From contig JARLJG010000030.1 in assembly GCA_031291325.1 (NCBI GenBank), positions 1 to 64,000 of the forward strand: a stretch of 64,000 nucleotides of DNA. The letters are read 5' to 3'. The notes below the pieces were generated by a model that ran no database searches, had not been told where the DNA came from, and saw only the letters and a list, made by a program, of their open reading frames with translations. A program made the position numbers and the translations under genes. Source of the stretch: Burkholderiaceae bacterium. Lineage in GTDB: Bacteria; Pseudomonadota; Gammaproteobacteria; Burkholderiales; Burkholderiaceae_D. This document shows positions 37,007 to 45,967 of this stretch, in pieces (position 1 is the stretch's first letter; each line of letters begins with the position of its first letter).

Positions 37007-37189
37007 TTACTCGTCGTTCTTGGTCTTCAAGACTTTACGGCCACGATAAAAGCCGTTCGGGCTGATATGGTGACGCATATGCGTTTCGCCGGTAGTCGGC
37101 TCGACTGCCAGTTGCGGCGCAACCAGGAAATCGTGCGAACGATGCATGCCGCGCTTGGATGGGGACTTCTTATTTTGTTGGACAGCCAT
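37007..37189 (-). CDS. rpmF: 50S ribosomal protein L32
   Basis: 60 residues: [20 protein letters not shown] then the [13 protein letters not shown] end typical of bacterial L32. The zinc-binding cysteines of some L32 proteins are absent, as in E. coli. yceD-rpmF-plsX is the standard order, tying ribosome and lipid synthesis genes. Confidence 0.97.
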   Translation of the reverse strand: MAVQQNKKSPSKRGMHRSHDFLVAPQLAVEPTTGETHMRHHISPNGFYRGRKVLKTKNDE

Positions 37190-37290
37190 GATAACTCCTA
37201 AACCAAAAGTTCTAAAATTTTAACACAACCGGCCTGCCGACCAAGCGGCAAGCCGATAATCCCTGGCAGGCCAAACCCGCCTTGCCTGCT

Positions 37291-37788
37291 TTATTGCTTA
37301 TTCTTGAGCACTGCAAACGGCGATACGCGCTTCATGCTGGCCGTTTGGGCATCTTGCCCGACTTGATCGGGACATACCGCGTGCTTGGGCGACAGCGGAA
37401 TCGTCAACAATGCCTCGTCTTCGATCAATTCAAGCATATTCATTGCCTTGATGCCGACGATCACGTCGATACTATCGTCGGCCAGCATGGCGTCGATCTC
37501 GTCGGCAGCGGCGTCGTCCTTGGCCAGCACCAGCACCGATTCAGACACTACATCGAACGAAAACGGCACCAGGCAACGCTGACACATCAATTGCACCGTT
37601 GCGCCGACCGACAAAGTCAGTTGCGGATGCCCCGAAGCATGCGTGCCGCCCTGCAAGACCCAGCGCACGGTGCCGGAGCGATCCGCCAATTCTTCCGTCA
37701 ATCTGTCGAAATCGGCTACAGCACACTCACCTTCGCGGCGTTCTTTGAGCCGACTGAATTCAAACGTGTCGATCACAAAAGCGTTCAT
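37291..37788 (-). CDS. yceD: YceD (DUF177), large-ribosomal-RNA accumulation protein
   Basis: 165 residues from the ATG at 37788, giving MNAFVIDTFEFSRLKERREG. Typical DUF177 features are the central LMCQRCLVPFSFDV with a CxxC pair and the acidic DEIDAMLADDSIDVIVGIKAMNMLELIEDEALLTIPLSPKH region (key: ELIEDEALLTIPLSPKH). In E. coli it affects 23S rRNA accumulation; the mechanism is unknown. It directly precedes rpmF, as is usual. Confidence 0.93.
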   Translation of the reverse strand: MNAFVIDTFEFSRLKERREGECAVADFDRLTEELADRSGTVRWVLQGGTHASGHPQLTLSVGATVQLMCQRCLVPFSFDVVSESVLVLAKDDAAADEIDAMLADDSIDVIVGIKAMNMLELIEDEALLTIPLSPKHAVCPDQVGQDAQTASMKRVSPFAVLKNKQ

Positions 37789-37945
37789 AGGTAAGCCGAC
37801 CCCGGAAAACCTGCGATAATAACAGGCTTTCCACTTGCAAGTCAAAGTGTTGGCGCGATTTTCTTGCGCTTCAACTAAAAAATTGGAGATATTGCCAATT
37901 CAAAAATTGACAAGCCTCGGCGACAATTAATCAATTCACAACACG

Positions 37946-38560
37946 ATGCCCTTTTCCCTTGCCAACCCGCGCCTGATACTCGCTTCCAGCTCGAAATACC
38001 GGCAAGAACTGTTGTCGCGTTTGCAACTGCCGTTTGAAGCGATGACGCCCGATATCGACGAAAGCGCCCTGCCCGGCGAAGCGCCGGAAGCCACCGCGCT
38101 GCGCCTGGCCCGCAGCAAGGCGGCAGCGGTGGCGGCGCTGGCGCCGGGCGCGCTGGTGATCGGCTCGGATCAGGTTGCCACGCTGGACGGCCAACAAATC
38201 GGCAAACCCGGCAGTCACGAAAAAGCCTTGCAGCAATTGCGCCTGATGCGCGGTCGGCGCGTCGTATTCCACACGGCGCTATGCGTATGGGATGGCCGCG
38301 CCGAGAGCGCAGCGCAGAAAATGCAAATCGAAAACGTCCCGACCTACGTCACCTTCCGCGATCTTTCCGATAGCGAACTGGATGCCTACCTGCGTATCGA
38401 GCAGCCTTACGATTGCGCCGGCAGCGCCAAGAATGAAGGCTTGGGCATCGCCATCCTGGAAAAAATCGAAAGCGCCGACCCGACCGCCTTGACCGGCTTG
38501 CCGCTGATTGCGCTGACCGGCATGCTGCGCCGCGCCGGCGTGCGCTTCTTCGGCACCTGA
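37946..38560 (+). CDS. maf: Maf-family nucleotide pyrophosphatase (YceF type)
   Basis: 204 residues. Begins [19 protein letters not shown], with [25 protein letters not shown] and GSAKNEGLG, the set found in the YceF subgroup, which hydrolyses modified nucleotides such as m7GTP. Cytoplasmic. It is divergent from yceD (157-base gap) and leads into the methyltransferase gene 20 bases downstream. Confidence 0.93.
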   Translation: MPFSLANPRLILASSSKYRQELLSRLQLPFEAMTPDIDESALPGEAPEATALRLARSKAAAVAALAPGALVIGSDQVATLDGQQIGKPGSHEKALQQLRLMRGRRVVFHTALCVWDGRAESAAQKMQIENVPTYVTFRDLSDSELDAYLRIEQPYDCAGSAKNEGLGIAILEKIESADPTALTGLPLIALTGMLRRAGVRFFGT

Positions 38561-38580
38561 ACTCGAACCTATCGCACACC

Positions 38581-39336
38581 ATGAAACCCGGCACACTCTA
38601 CCTGATTCCAAACACGCTGGGCGTCGCCACAGCCGACGCCGGCGATCCGCTGTCGTTCATCATCCCCGTCGAGGTGCAGACCTTGACGGCCAGCCTCGAC
38701 CACTTCATCGCCGAAAACGCGAAAACCACGCGTGCCTTCCTGAAACTGCTTGCCTTGACGCATCCGCTGGCCAAACCCTTGCAGGAAATCCAGATCGCCG
38801 AACTCAACGTCAATACGCCCGCGACCAATCTGCCGGCCTTGCTGGGGCCGTTATTGGCAGGCCATAATGCCGGCTTGATCTCCGAAGCCGGCGTGCCGGC
38901 AGTGGCCGACCCCGGCGCCAACCTGGTGCGCCTGGCGCATGCGCGCGGCGTGCCGGTAAAACCGCTGGTCGGCCCATCGTCGCTGTTGCTGGCCGTCATG
39001 GCCAGCGGCTTGAGCGGACAAAGCTTTGCCTTCAACGGCTACTTGCCGATCGATGCCGCGCAGCGCGCCAAACGCATCAAGGAATTGGAAGAACGCTCGC
39101 GCCGCGAAAAACAAACCCAGCTTTTCATCGAAACGCCCTACCGCAACGGTCCCTTGCTCGATACGCTGGTCAATACTTGCCACCCGGCTACCTTGATTTG
39201 CGTTGCCACCGACTTGACGCTGGCGAGCGAATCGATCCAGACCCAGGCTGCGGCGAAATGGAAGAGCGACCTCAAATCCGGCAACGCGCCGGACTTCAAC
39301 AAGAAGCCCACGGTATTTTTGCTGTTGGCAGATTGA
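38581..39336 (+). CDS. Tetrapyrrole-methylase-fold SAM methyltransferase, RsmI relative
   Basis: 251 residues. GTLYLIPNTLG at the start, SEAGVPAVADPGANLVRLAHARG and PLVGPSSLLLAVMASGLSG in the middle, and FAFNGYLPIDAAQRAKRIKELE are RsmI-like, but the N-terminal G-loop differs and the C-terminal domain of RsmI is absent. It probably methylates RNA using S-adenosylmethionine; the target is unknown. It overlaps no other gene and forms a pair with maf. Confidence 0.8.
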   Translation: MKPGTLYLIPNTLGVATADAGDPLSFIIPVEVQTLTASLDHFIAENAKTTRAFLKLLALTHPLAKPLQEIQIAELNVNTPATNLPALLGPLLAGHNAGLISEAGVPAVADPGANLVRLAHARGVPVKPLVGPSSLLLAVMASGLSGQSFAFNGYLPIDAAQRAKRIKELEERSRREKQTQLFIETPYRNGPLLDTLVNTCHPATLICVATDLTLASESIQTQAAAKWKSDLKSGNAPDFNKKPTVFLLLAD

Positions 39337-39671
39337 TGCTGCCGACGGATTGAACTTTCACAAGCCAGAAATGCAAAACGACGGTATTGCGCCGCCGTTT
39401 TGCCTGCCCCCGGACGGGGCATCCAACGAAGAGTCCTAGACTCCTCAATCCCGCACACTAAATGCGGCGATCAACTCGGTTTCAGAGGATTTTCTCTCTC
39501 AATAATCATCCTCCCGTGGAGATAAACCTGCAAGACCTCTAATGGACTTCAAATTTGGTTCATTTCCCTCGTTGCTTATTTCTACTATATGACAAATTCG
39601 TGAATTTGCAAGAACGATGTTGCAATCTCGCCTGCGAGCCGTCTATTTTCTTGCGCTACGTCATCCTTATA
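39337..39671. other. Intergenic region with an imperfect hairpin
   Basis: 335 bases between convergent genes with no supported ORF. At 39373-39403 GCAAAACGACGG and CCGCCGTTTTGC pair at 11 of 12 positions with a 7-base loop; there is no T-run on the plus side. As I recall, relatives carry an S49 peptidase gene (sppA) at this point; none is present here. Confidence 0.55.
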
Positions 39672-40046
39672 TCAGGCGCGGGCCGGGCGCACATAGTCGT
39701 CCGGCAGCCAGAAAATCCGGTGTTCTTGTTCGCGCACGGTGATCGGACGCAAACGCCCGCCGCGACAGGGGCCGCCGCTGCAATGGCCGCTTTCCGGTTC
39801 GTAGATCGCACCGTGGGTCGAGCACATCAGGTATAAGCCGCTCGATTCAAAAAATTCACCCTTGACCCAGTCCAACTCGATCGGCACGTGCGCACAGCGG
39901 TTCAGGTAGGCATGGGCGACGCCGTTATAGCGCACCACGAAGCCGGTTGTATCGTAGCCGCCGGCGGTCACCGGAAAACGCACGCCCTTGCCGCCTTCGA
40001 CCAGTTCGTCCGACGCGCATATCCAGATCAAGACCTCGTCGCTCAT
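39672..40046 (-). CDS. Rieske [2Fe-2S] protein
   Basis: 124 residues. Cluster ligands CAHV (C-x-H) near residue 52 and CSTHG (C-x2-H) near 75, in LNRCAHVPIELDW and LYLMCSTHGAIYEP. A second CSGGPCRGG pair follows. It resembles the ferredoxin-like component of dioxygenases or nitrite-reductase small subunits, but no oxygenase partner is near. It follows the HAD phosphatase gene by 24 bases on the same strand. Confidence 0.88.
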   Translation of the reverse strand: MSDEVLIWICASDELVEGGKGVRFPVTAGGYDTTGFVVRYNGVAHAYLNRCAHVPIELDWVKGEFFESSGLYLMCSTHGAIYEPESGHCSGGPCRGGRLRPITVREQEHRIFWLPDDYVRPARA

Positions 40047-40070
40047 GATGGCATGTCGGGCAGGCGTGGC

Positions 40071-40730
40071 TTACGCGTTGTCATTGAGCCAGCCGTGCAA
40101 TTGTGCAATCGACTGTGCCGAATACAGCGGATTCAACGCATGCAATTCCGGGATGCCGTGCGCGCCGTATTCGACCGCCACGCCAGCCGCGCCGGCATTG
40201 ATCGCCATCTGCAAATCATGGGTGGTGTCGCCGATCATCACGGTGCGCTTCAAGTCTTGCCCCAGCTCGCGCGTCAATTCCTGCAGCATGGCCGGATGCG
40301 GCTTGGAAAAGGTTTCGTCGGCGCAACGGGTAGCGTCGAACAGCGACAGCAGCTTGACCGTATCGAGCGCCCGGTTCAAGCCGACCCGGCTCTTGCCGGT
40401 TGCCACCGCCAGGAAATAGCCTTGCTGCGACAAGTCCGTCAGCATCTCGCGCGCGCCCTCGAACAACGACAATTCCTGGTCCTGCGCCAAATAATGGTAG
40501 CGGTAACGCTCGACCATGCGCGGATAGAACTTTGGATCGACGCCCGGCAGCACTGCCTGCATCGCATCCATCAGCCCCAGCCCGATCACGTAGGCGGCGG
40601 TGCGGTTGTCGGGGATCGGCAAGCCGAGATCTTTGGCGGAAGCCTGGATGCATTTGACGATGGTGGAGGTACTGTCCATCAGGGTACCGTCCCAATCGAA
40701 TACGATGAGGTCGAATTGCTTGCGCGCCAT
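40071..40730 (-). CDS. HAD-family phosphatase, phosphoglycolate-phosphatase-like
   Basis: 219 residues from the ATG at 40730 (the frame is open 28 codons further upstream without a better start). Motif I VFDWDGTLMDSTSTI with both Asp residues, motif II ATGKSRVGL, motif III/IV KPHPAMLQEL and MIGDTTHDLQMA. Cap domain is alpha-helical. Phosphoglycolate or another small phosphate ester is the likely substrate; not decided. Placed between rluC and the Rieske gene on one strand. Confidence 0.88.
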   Translation of the reverse strand: MARKQFDLIVFDWDGTLMDSTSTIVKCIQASAKDLGLPIPDNRTAAYVIGLGLMDAMQAVLPGVDPKFYPRMVERYRYHYLAQDQELSLFEGAREMLTDLSQQGYFLAVATGKSRVGLNRALDTVKLLSLFDATRCADETFSKPHPAMLQELTRELGQDLKRTVMIGDTTHDLQMAINAGAAGVAVEYGAHGIPELHALNPLYSAQSIAQLHGWLNDNA

Positions 40731-40857
40731 GTTGTCCGGCGGCAGACGCCGCCAGCTCCTTGTCAAATTTAAAATTGTGGTAAAGCATCGCGAAAAATCC
40801 GCTGCGCGGCCCAAGCCTGGGCCGTTCGCGGCGTTCTTTAGCGATGCCGTTTATTCT

Positions 40858-41859
40858 TCAAGCGCGCTCCAGACTTTTCAAAAAGTTCTCGCACTCCGCC
40901 GGCAAGCGTGCATTCAAGGTCACCTGCTTGCCCGTCTCGGGATGCGTAAACGTAATCTGGTGCGCGTGCAAAAACATTCTTTTGAACGAAATGCGGTCGC
41001 CATCGGCCTTTTGCAATGCCCGGTTCAACGCAAAATCGCCATACTTATCGTCGCCGGCAATCGCAAATCCGCTATGCGACAAATGCACGCGGATTTGATG
41101 CGTGCGTCCGGTCTTCAATTCCGCTTCCAGCAACGCAAACGGCCCGTATTTTTTTAATAATACAAACACCGTATGCGACGCCAGGCCGTCTGCCTGCACC
41201 CGCACGCGCCGCTCGCCATCTGCCGCATTATATTTAAATAATGGCAACTTGATGTGTTGACGCGGATTTTTCCAGTCGCCGTGCACCAGCACCAGGTAAC
41301 GCTTGTCGGTCAAGCCGTCGCGCATCTGCTCATGCAGGTTGGTCAATGCAGAACGTTTCTTTGCCAACATTAATATACCCGAAGTATCGCGATCGAGTCG
41401 GTGCACCAGTTCCAGGAACTTCGCATCCGGGCGCGCGGCCCGCAATTGCTCGATCACGCCATAGCTGACGCCGGAGCCGCCATGCACCGCAACTCCAGCC
41501 GGTTTGTCGATGACCAGCAAACTATTATCTTCAAGCAATATCTTGAATTCCGCGCCTGGTGCCGTGGATGTTGTTTTTTCGGCTACACGAATCGGCGGAA
41601 TGCGCACCACATCGCCTTCTTCCAATCGATAGGTTTGATCGATGCGCCCCTTGTTGACGCGCACTTCTCCCGACCGCAATACGCGGTAAATATGGCTTTT
41701 GGGCACGCCTTTACAGACCCGCAATAGAAAATTGTCAATTCTCTGTCCGGCATCTTCGTCCAAAATCGTGACAAGCTGAACCTGGGGAGGGACTTGCGAC
41801 GACCGGGAGGGAGGTGGGATTTGGGCCTCTTTCCCAGAAAATCTCGTTAAGTCCTTCAT
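40858..41859 (-). CDS. rluC: 23S rRNA pseudouridine synthase RluC
   Basis: 333 residues. S4-like RNA-binding domain (GQRIDNFLLRVCKGVPKSHIYRVLRSGEV; key: FLLRVCKGVPKSHIYRVL), then the catalytic domain with Asp in ELVHRLDRDTSGILMLAK and KTGRTHQIRVHLSHSGF. It converts uridines 955, 2504 and 2580 (E. coli numbering) of 23S rRNA. It is divergent from rne across an 823-base gap, the usual arrangement in proteobacteria. Confidence 0.95.
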   Translation of the reverse strand: MKDLTRFSGKEAQIPPPSRSSQVPPQVQLVTILDEDAGQRIDNFLLRVCKGVPKSHIYRVLRSGEVRVNKGRIDQTYRLEEGDVVRIPPIRVAEKTTSTAPGAEFKILLEDNSLLVIDKPAGVAVHGGSGVSYGVIEQLRAARPDAKFLELVHRLDRDTSGILMLAKKRSALTNLHEQMRDGLTDKRYLVLVHGDWKNPRQHIKLPLFKYNAADGERRVRVQADGLASHTVFVLLKKYGPFALLEAELKTGRTHQIRVHLSHSGFAIAGDDKYGDFALNRALQKADGDRISFKRMFLHAHQITFTHPETGKQVTLNARLPAECENFLKSLERA

Positions 41860-42335
41860 TTTGAATATATAATTGTTACGCTACGGTCATAAAACCGTTG
41901 CAAGTGTGGGAATAAAAGCACATTCTACACAGAGGCGTCTCCATCGGCCTCGCCAATTTGCAAATTCGATGGGTGGACGCAGCCAAAAAAATCGCTGCGG
42001 GCGGTTTGAAGGAGGGGCGGCAAGCGGAACCCATTATTATTATAACGGTCGAGCGTCGCAAACCTGAATTCCAGCCGCGTGGTGGTTTTTGGGTATTTTT
42101 GAGATCGATGCGGGCGGTTCGGCGTCTGGCGAGAAATGTTCCTTGCATACAGCATAGTGAGCATGCGAAGCCGGCGATTGAAACGCGCAGACAATTTTCG
42201 GAAATACCTGCTTGGAAGCTTCCAAAAAAAGAGATGTGTATGCACCTCCCCTGTGCGAGTCAAGGTTGCACCGTTGTTGTAATCGGATAACGCGCAAGGG
42301 TGTTGGACTCGAATGTTTGGATTATAAGGATATGT

Positions 42336-42377
42336 CCGGCGAGCTTTTCTTTCTATAAGAATGGCGAAGCTCGCCGG
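42336..42377 (+). other. Strong two-tier hairpin in the rne leader
   Basis: CCGGCGAGCTT (42336-42346) pairs perfectly with AAGCTCGCCGG (42367-42377). Directly above it TTCTT pairs with AAGAA around TCTAT, leaving a 5-base TGGCG bulge on the 3' side. The U-rich upper part is a plausible single-strand entry site for RNase E. Confidence 0.7.
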
Positions 42378-42413
42378 TTGATGTGGCTGAACCCAGTTTG
42401 CCGATTTGTTGCA

Positions 42414-42432
42414 CGCCATGTGTTGCATGGCG
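42414..42432 (+). other. Second hairpin in the rne leader
   Basis: CGCCATG-TGTTG-CATGGCG, a perfect 7-bp stem with a 5-base loop, 36 bases after the first hairpin. Confidence 0.6.
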
Positions 42433-42682
42433 CTTTGTTCACGGCCCGCCGTCGAGCGCGAATGCATATTCGCCTGTCGCGACGCGTTAGCTGTGCGCAC
42501 CGGCATCCGGTTCGGCCATGTCGGCGCCGGTTGTGGCAATGAGGCTTCATCGCCGATTTGCCCACGCTAAGGCAGTTCCCCTCCCCAGACACTCCGTCCT
42601 CGCGTACATCCCGGTATCCATGCTGCCGCCAACTGGAAGTATAGGCAGCATTAAAGGCGGCCTTCGGGCCACGGAGATAATA

Positions 42683-45600
42683 ATGAAACGCATGTTGTTT
42701 AATGCGACGCAGCAGGAAGAATTGCGCGTCGCCATTGTCGATGGACAAAAGCTGATCGACATCGATATCGAAACCACTGGACGCGAGCAGCGCAAGTCCA
42801 ATATCTATAAAGGCGTCATCACCCGCATCGAACCATCGCTGGAAGCCTGCTTCGTCAATTACGGCGAAGAGCGCCACGGTTTCCTGCCGTTCAAGGAAGT
42901 CGCGCGCAGCTACTTCCGCGAAGGCGTCGACGTGCGTAGCGCATCGATCAAGGATGCGTTGCGCGAAGGCCAGGAAATCATGGTCCAGGTCGAAAAGGAA
43001 GAACGCGGCAACAAGGGCGCGGCGCTGACCTCGTTCGTCTCGCTGGCCGGCCGCTACCTGGTCTTGATGCCGAACAATCCGCGCGGCGGCGGCGTCTCGC
43101 GCCGGGTCGAAGGCGAAGATCGCCAGGAACTGCGCGAAACGATGGATAAGCTGGACCTGCCCAACGGCATGTCGGTCATCGCCCGCACCGCCGGCATCGG
43201 CCGCAACGTCGACGAACTGCAATGGGACTTGAATTACCTGATGCAACTGTGGCGCGCAATCGAAGGCGCCGGTCAATCGGCTTCCGGCGCGTTCCTGATT
43301 TACCAGGAATCGTCGCTGGTGATCCGCGCGATCCGCGATTATTTCCAGCCCGACATCGGCGAAATCCTGATCGACACCGACGACATCTACGAACAGGCCC
43401 AGCAATTCATGAGCCATGTGATGCCCGACATGGTGCATCGGGTCAAGCGTTACCGCGACGACGTGCCGCTGTTTTCGCGCTTCCAGATCGAACACCAGAT
43501 CGAAACCGCGTATTCGCGCACGGTGCCCTTGCCATCCGGCGGCGCCATCGTCATCGATCATACCGAAGCCCTGGTCTCGGTCGACGTCAACTCGGCGCGC
43601 TCGACGCGCGGCGGCGATATCGAAACCACGGCCTTCAACACCAACTGCGAAGCCGCCGAAGAAGTCGCCCGCCAATTGCGCCTGCGCGACCTGGGCGGCT
43701 TGATCGTGATCGACTTCATCGACATGGAAAACGCGAAGAACCAGCGCGAAGTCGAAACCCGCCTGAAAGATGCGCTGCATTTCGATCGCGCCCGCGTGCA
43801 GATGGGCAAGATCTCGCGCTTCGGCCTGATGGAATTGTCGCGCCAGCGCCTGCGTCCTTCGTTGTCCGAAGGCAGCCACGTCACCTGCCCGCGCTGCAAC
43901 GGCACCGGCCATATCCGCGATACCGAATCGTCTGCCTTGCAAGTCCTGCGCATCATCCAGGAAGAGGCGATGAAGGAAAATTCGGCTGCCATCCACGTGC
44001 AGGCGCCGGTCGATGTCTCGGCATTCCTGTTGAACGAAAAGCGCGGCGAAATCCTGAAGATCGAAACGCGCCATCGCGTGACCGTGATCCTGATCCCGAA
44101 CAAGCACCTGGAAACGCCGCATTACAAGCTCGAACGCATCAAGCACGACGACCCGCGCCTGGAAGAAAGCCAGGCCAGCTACAACATGGTCGAAGAAGCT
44201 GAAACCGACATCAGCTACGGCAAGCGCCAGAAAGAAGAAGTCAAGGCCCGCCAGGAAGCGGTGGTCAAGGGCATTACGCCAGACCAGCCGGCGCCAATCG
44301 TCGAGCGCAAGGTGGCCGAGCCGGTCGTCGTCGCGCCGCCAGTCGCGCCTGCGCAGCCGGGCTTCTTCAGCCGCTTGATCTCCTTCTTCACCGGCACTGG
44401 CGCAGCGCCGGTTGCCGCGCCGGCTCCAGTAGTCGAAGAAAAACCGCAAACCAGCCCGCGCGAACGCGGCGAACGCAAAGAGCGCGGCCAGCGCAATCGC
44501 GGCGCGCGTGGCGGACGTGAGCGCAACGAAGAACGCGGCGAAGAGCGCAAGGAACGCAGCGCCAACCGCAATGCCCCGCGCGACGAAACCGCCAAGGCGC
44601 CGGCCACCGAAAGCACGCCGAACGCCCGCCCACCCAAGCCGCCACGCGAACCGCGCGAAGCAAGGGAACCGCGTGAACCACGCGAGCAACGCGAGCCGCG
44701 TGAAAACGCCGAAGGCCGGCAACGCGCCGAACGCCCACCGCGTCCGCCGCGCGAAGAGCGCAAGGAAGCGGTAGCGGAAGCCAAAGCCGAAGAAACCTTG
44801 TTGCAGGTCGCCGCCACCGAAGCCGATGCCGAAGCGATCGACAGCACGGCGACAGCAGCCGAAGCAGGAACCGACCGCGAGGGCGGCGAGCAAGGCAAGG
44901 AACGCCGTCGGCGCCGTCGCGGTGGCCGCAACCGCAATCGTCGCGAGCGTGAAGCTGGCGACAACGCCGAAGCAGGCAGCGAAGGCGGCAACGAAGACGC
45001 GGAAGGCGAAATCGAAGCCTCCGCCACCGTCGCGCAAGAGGCGGCCCCGCTAGTCAAGCAACCGGAACTGGCATTCGATACGCCGCAAGCAAGCGAAGCG
45101 CCAGCGCCCGCCGCTGTCGCCGCGCCTGAAAGCGAGCCTGCGCCTACCGCCGCCCCTACTGCATTAAGCAACGCCATCGCAGCACCACTGGTTCCGCAAG
45201 AAGTTGCGTATCGGCCGGACGCTACGGTTGCGCCGATTGCGGCAGAACCGGCGCAGGTTGCGCCGCCCGTTGTCGCCCCGGAACCGGCGATCATCATTGC
45301 GCCGGCAGCAGAGCCGGTGGCAGTGGTAGAACCGGTCGCCGTCGCAGTCGCAGAGCCATTTGCAGTTGCAGTGGCCGAACCGTTTGCCGTCGTCGCGGTG
45401 GAACCGATTCCAGCGAGCACCGCTGCGGTCGAAATTCCGGTCGCCGCAGCAGCGCCCGTCGTGGTCGCCCCCGCAGTCGCGGAACCGGCGCCGCAAATCG
45501 TCGTGACCGCAGCTGCACCCAAAGCAGCAGCGCCGGCAGCAGACCTGACGCAAGTCTTGACCGCCGCCGGCCTGACGTTGGCTGCGACCGACCCGGCAAA

Positions 45601-45721
45601 ACTGCGTGCTGCACAAGAAGCGGCGGCCCAGGCAACGCCCGCCCCGCGCGCACCACGCGAACGCAAGGCAGCGGCGGCGCTGCCGTCGGAACCGTTGGTT
45701 CAGGTGCAGACGCGGCACTAG
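42683..45721 (+). CDS. rne: Ribonuclease E
   Basis: 1012 residues from ATG 42683 (CGGAG upstream); the frame is open 55 codons earlier, but MKRMLFNATQQEELRVAIVD is the canonical start. Catalytic half: S1 domain (~35-120), 5'-sensor, DNase I-like part with Asp in VSVDVNSARSTRGGDIE and VIDFIDMEN, and the zinc link CPRCNGTGH. From about residue 520 it is low complexity: Arg-rich RNA-binding segments (ERGERKERGQRNRGARGGRE, EPREAREPREPREQREPREN) and an Ala/Val/Pro/Glu tail with EPFAVAVAEPFAVVAVEP-type repeats. This half is the likely degradosome scaffold and is poorly conserved between genera. Confidence 0.97.
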   Translation: MKRMLFNATQQEELRVAIVDGQKLIDIDIETTGREQRKSNIYKGVITRIEPSLEACFVNYGEERHGFLPFKEVARSYFREGVDVRSASIKDALREGQEIMVQVEKEERGNKGAALTSFVSLAGRYLVLMPNNPRGGGVSRRVEGEDRQELRETMDKLDLPNGMSVIARTAGIGRNVDELQWDLNYLMQLWRAIEGAGQSASGAFLIYQESSLVIRAIRDYFQPDIGEILIDTDDIYEQAQQFMSHVMPDMVHRVKRYRDDVPLFSRFQIEHQIETAYSRTVPLPSGGAIVIDHTEALVSVDVNSARSTRGGDIETTAFNTNCEAAEEVARQLRLRDLGGLIVIDFIDMENAKNQREVETRLKDALHFDRARVQMGKISRFGLMELSRQRLRPSLSEGSHVTCPRCNGTGHIRDTESSALQVLRIIQEEAMKENSAAIHVQAPVDVSAFLLNEKRGEILKIETRHRVTVILIPNKHLETPHYKLERIKHDDPRLEESQASYNMVEEAETDISYGKRQKEEVKARQEAVVKGITPDQPAPIVERKVAEPVVVAPPVAPAQPGFFSRLISFFTGTGAAPVAAPAPVVEEKPQTSPRERGERKERGQRNRGARGGRERNEERGEERKERSANRNAPRDETAKAPATESTPNARPPKPPREPREAREPREPREQREPRENAEGRQRAERPPRPPREERKEAVAEAKAEETLLQVAATEADAEAIDSTATAAEAGTDREGGEQGKERRRRRRGGRNRNRREREAGDNAEAGSEGGNEDAEGEIEASATVAQEAAPLVKQPELAFDTPQASEAPAPAAVAAPESEPAPTAAPTALSNAIAAPLVPQEVAYRPDATVAPIAAEPAQVAPPVVAPEPAIIIAPAAEPVAVVEPVAVAVAEPFAVAVAEPFAVVAVEPIPASTAAVEIPVAAAAPVVVAPAVAEPAPQIVVTAAAPKAAAPAADLTQVLTAAGLTLAATDPAKLRAAQEAAAQATPAPRAPRERKAAAALPSEPLVQVQTRH

Positions 45722-45724
45722 ATC

Positions 45725-45764
45725 GGTTAGTTGCGGTTAGTTGCGGTTAGTTACGGCTAGTTCC
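45725..45764. repeat. Four tandem 10-bp repeats just after rne
   Basis: GGTTAGTTGC, GGTTAGTTGC, GGTTAGTTAC and GGCTAGTTCC follow each other from three bases past the rne stop, ahead of the terminator. Successive decay suggests expansion by slippage. Confidence 0.85.
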
Positions 45765-45793
45765 GTTACGCGCAGATTTGCTGGTGCAACGAT

Positions 45794-45820
45794 AAAAGGA
45801 GAGCTTCGGCTCTCCTTTTT
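45794..45820. terminator. Bidirectional intrinsic terminator of rne
   Basis: AAAAGGAGAGC-TTCG-GCTCTCCTTTT plus one T. The stable TTCG loop and A/T flanks make it work on either strand; it ends the rne transcript. Its stem is nearly the same as that at 46777-46807. Confidence 0.92.
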
Positions 45821-45967
45821 CGTTTACAAAGCTGTTGCGAATCAGCGCGTGCAGACGCCGACGCCCCCCCTTGAACAGCGCCAAGTCGATTGCGCAACAG
45901 CCCCGACATGCAGCGCAAACGAGCAAGAACGAAGGATTTGCGCCGCCATATCCGCCAATGGAAATCC

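Larger units (their letters stand above)
41860..42682 (+). promoter_or_regulatory. Long divergent rluC/rne intergenic region with structured rne leader
   Basis: 823 bases with no supported gene. It must contain promoters for both genes. In E. coli the rne 5' UTR is long and binds RNase E to autoregulate; a similar role is inferred here from several hairpins: 42336-42377 (11-bp stem), 42414-42432 (7-bp stem) and a GGCC-TTCG-GGCC hairpin at 42659-42670 only two bases before the GGAG ribosome-binding sequence region. I could not fix the transcription start. Confidence 0.55.

Noticed and set aside
41873-42542. Several short ORFs in the rluC-rne gap
   Set aside because: None has a convincing ribosome-binding site or protein-like composition, and they overlap the hairpins of the rne leader.
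42353-45037. 894-codon minus-strand frame opposite rne
   Set aside because: Antisense to RNase E, Phe/Ala/Arg repetitive translation that simply mirrors the Glu/Arg-rich rne repeats.
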